21,896 nt of DNA from Chloroflexota bacterium. Lineage in GTDB: Bacteria; Chloroflexota; Anaerolineae; Promineifilales; Promineifilaceae. The stretch lies in the NCBI GenBank assembly GCA_024223125.1, contig JAAEOP010000192.1, forward strand, positions 1 to 21,896, written 5' to 3'. A program made the translations under genes and the position numbers. Position 1 is the first letter of the stretch, and each line of letters starts with the position of its first letter. The notes under the pieces were generated by a model. That model made no database searches, had not been told where the DNA came from, and saw only the letters and a program-made list of their open reading frames with translations. Shown here in pieces: positions 20,264 to 21,896 of the stretch.

Positions 20264-21085
20264 ATGAGTAAAGCAGAAACCGCTAACATCTGGAACCGAA
20301 TAGCTCCCGATTTTGACCAGGTAGGGCCGCCATTCTTTTCCTATTTTGGTCGCCGTCTGGTTCAATTGGTTCAAATCCCTGATGGCGCCAAAGTCCTGGA
20401 TGTGGCTACGGGTCGGGGGGCTATTCTCTTTCCGGCCGCGCAACAGGTAGGCAAACATGGACAAATTATTGGCACTGATTTATCAATGGGGATGGTACGG
20501 CAGACAGCAACTGAGACACAACAGGCAAACTTAAAACAGGTGTCTTTATTGCAGATGGATGCCCAACACCTGGCTTTTGCCACTGCTTCATTTGATTTCC
20601 TTTTGTGTGGGCATGCCATATTTTTCTTTCCTTCTGCGGTGAATCAATTTTACCGCGCTCTGAAACCTGGGGGACAGATTGGTTTAACAATCCTAGCCAA
20701 AGGGTTCCTCGATTGGTTTTGGGAACTGTTTCGTACTTATGCGTCTTTGTCAGATAATGATAAAAATGACAAACAGGATGATCTGGCGGTGGATACACCA
20801 GCCGGGTTGAAAGCTTTATTAAGCGGGGCCGGATTTGAAAATGTAGCAGTAATCGAAGAAGTAACTGATTTCATATATGCCAATGAAGAGGAATGGTGGT
20901 CAACCTTGTGGACGCTGGGCGTTCGGGATCAGATGGAGAAGATGAAACCAGCTACTTTAGAAAACTTCAAGACAGATATCTCCCAAAAGCTCCAACCCTT
21001 TAAGCAGTCAGATGGTATTCATCTGCTGTTTCGTTGCCTGTTTGCTTCAGGCAGCAAATCGAATACACGTCACCTGAATGAGTAA
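20264..21085 (+). CDS. class I SAM-dependent methyltransferase (UbiE/MenG-like)
   Basis: A protein of 273 residues. Motif I is KVLDVATGRGAILFPAA (about 43-59), preceded by the UbiE-like opening IWNRIAPDFDQVGPPFFSYF. The acidic motif II is IIGTDLSMGMV, and FDFLLCGHAIFFF with ALKPGGQIGLTIL are motifs IV-VI. The substrate is unknown: an aromatic or quinone-like small molecule, or a cofactor of the neighbouring hydroxylase, are both only possibilities. It lies four bases after the FAD subunit and seven before the iron-sulfur subunit, inside a gene set that is normally contiguous. Apart from one CGGCCG near 20432 the gene lacks the palindrome common in its neighbours, hinting at later insertion. 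Confidence 0.85.
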   Translation: MSKAETANIWNRIAPDFDQVGPPFFSYFGRRLVQLVQIPDGAKVLDVATGRGAILFPAAQQVGKHGQIIGTDLSMGMVRQTATETQQANLKQVSLLQMDAQHLAFATASFDFLLCGHAIFFFPSAVNQFYRALKPGGQIGLTILAKGFLDWFWELFRTYASLSDNDKNDKQDDLAVDTPAGLKALLSGAGFENVAVIEEVTDFIYANEEEWWSTLWTLGVRDQMEKMKPATLENFKTDISQKLQPFKQSDGIHLLFRCLFASGSKSNTRHLNE

Positions 21086-21092
21086 TGAATAA

Positions 21093-21560
21093 ATGAAGAA
21101 ACTAATCACTCTAATTGTGAATGAGGACTCTCACGAACTGTACATAGATACACGGCGCACTCTATTGGACGTGCTGCGACATGAACTCGACCTCTTGGGA
21201 GCGCACCGGGGCTGTGATGCTGGCGACTGTGGCGCCTGCACCGTTCTTGTCAATGGCTTACCCATGACCTCTTGCCTGCTTTTAGCGGCCGATTGGGATG
21301 ACGCCGACATTGTAACGGTAGAAGGTATCTTGACAGAAGGAGAGATGCACCCAATTCAACAAGCATTAGTAGAAAAAGGGGGCATTCAATGTGGCTTCTG
21401 TACCCCCGGCATTGTGATGAACAGTGTTGCCTTATTGAATGAGAATCCGCAGCCGACAGAAGTTGAAGTGAGAAGCTGGCTGGCCGGGAATTTATGCCGC
21501 TGCACGGGTTATTTGAAAATTGTAGAAGCTGTGCTGTCTGTCACCACGGAGGCCGGATGA
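21093..21560 (+). CDS. molybdenum hydroxylase [2Fe-2S] subunit (CoxS type)
   Basis: The small electron-transfer subunit, 155 residues. The plant-type ferredoxin cluster uses C41, C46, C49 and C61 ([16 protein letters not shown]). The second, helical cluster uses C100, C103, C135 and C137 ([19 protein letters not shown]). Both are complete and spaced as in the family, and length is normal. The stop overlaps the start of the next gene (ATGA), and GGAGG for that gene lies within this one, so production is coupled. Confidence 0.95.
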   Translation: MKKLITLIVNEDSHELYIDTRRTLLDVLRHELDLLGAHRGCDAGDCGACTVLVNGLPMTSCLLLAADWDDADIVTVEGILTEGEMHPIQQALVEKGGIQCGFCTPGIVMNSVALLNENPQPTEVEVRSWLAGNLCRCTGYLKIVEAVLSVTTEAG

Positions 21561-21896
21561 ATCGCCAACCGATAATCGGCAAACGTATTCCCAAATTGGA
21601 TGCACCGGATAAAGCGACCGGCCGGGCTGTGTACGGCCATGATGTGCGGCTGCCAGGGATGTTACACGGCCGTATCCTCTACAGCCAACACCCCCACGCC
21701 CGCGTCACCCACATGGACACAACTCGCGCCGAAAACGTGCGCGGAGTAAAGGCGATTCTGACTGCGGCCGACAACCCACCCACCCACTTTGGCTACGGCA
21801 AAGACAACACCGCCTTCAAAGGCAACCATATACGCTGTTTGAGCGACGCCGTAGCTGGCGTCGTAGCCACCGACCCAGACATCGCCGCCGAAGCGC
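21557..21896 (+). CDS. molybdenum hydroxylase large subunit, N-terminal part (cut by window end)
   Basis: The first 113 codons are present, starting [20 protein letters not shown], the usual opening of xanthine dehydrogenase / CoxL-type molybdopterin subunits, then [20 protein letters not shown] and [14 protein letters not shown]. This is the substrate-binding, molybdenum-carrying subunit. The active-site loops that would tell CO dehydrogenase (AYxCSFR) from xanthine, aldehyde or other hydroxylases lie beyond the window. The ATG shares ATGA with the stop of the [2Fe-2S] gene and has GGAGG upstream. Confidence 0.92.
   Translation, partial: MNRQPIIGKRIPKLDAPDKATGRAVYGHDVRLPGMLHGRILYSQHPHARVTHMDTTRAENVRGVKAILTAADNPPTHFGYGKDNTAFKGNHIRCLSDAVAGVVATDPDIAAEA

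Overview
The window is bacterial chromosome, most likely from an uncultured member of the Chloroflexota (Anaerolineae, in the neighbourhood of Ardenticatenales/Promineifilales). This is inferred from gene content: a DUF3467/translin-family pair, TrpB2 beside indolepyruvate oxidoreductase, DUF4058, a PDZ/radical-SAM/DUF512 protein, lamin-tail domains. It is also inferred from the CGGCCG palindrome, which I count by eye about 100 times in 21.9 kb, and from TCAGT-type low-complexity spacers. The assignment is not proven by the sequence.

Layout. (1) 1-624: AT-rich DNA with a truncated transposase-like gene. (2) 639-5396, minus strand: a tight housekeeping operon read scpB > two-domain methyltransferase > rluB-type pseudouridine synthase > cmk > PDZ/radical-SAM/DUF512, with 1-8 base overlaps in its first half and repeat-filled spacers in its second. 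(3) 5411-8014, plus: an M20 dipeptidase, then a DUF4058 gene, then a 96-base second copy of the dipeptidase 3' end. (4) 7996-9255: a secreted, C-terminally anchored lamin-tail protein (minus) and a 152-bp MITE-like element in a stretch without CGGCCG. (5) 9256-11000, minus: comEA > GT9 glycosyltransferase, coupled by TAGTG. (6) 11211-12334, plus: DUF3467 and translin-family genes behind a dyad that overlaps a likely promoter. (7) 12465-12878, minus: a small membrane protein. (8) 13383-14323: a tRNA array. Six genes look intact (Asp, Asn, Trp, Gln, Arg, His). One Ala-like gene is interrupted in its acceptor stem by a 104-bp inverted-repeat element flanked by CTAG. A Leu remnant and a possible Met remnant are also present. 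(9) 14409-14930: an HNH endonuclease with a terminator. (10) 15081-21896, plus: a promoter, a roughly 300-base leader with two mini-ORFs that have good ribosome sites, then trpB2 > iorA > iorB > molybdenum-hydroxylase FAD subunit > methyltransferase > [2Fe-2S] subunit > molybdopterin subunit, which is cut by the window end.

How the genes work together. Group 2 is ribosome, nucleotide and chromosome maintenance. Group 10 looks like one redox module. TrpB2 is a PLP enzyme of indole/tryptophan chemistry. IorAB interconverts aryl-pyruvates and aryl-acetyl-CoA with ferredoxin. The three-subunit hydroxylase could oxidise an aldehyde or a heteroaromatic ring. The shared substrate is inference.

The most unusual theme is short intergenic repeats entering genes. 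One repeat lies in frame inside the DUF512 gene, repeats form the C-terminal tails of cmk and iorB, and an element splits a tRNA gene. No CRISPR array, complete insertion sequence, rRNA gene or defence system was seen.
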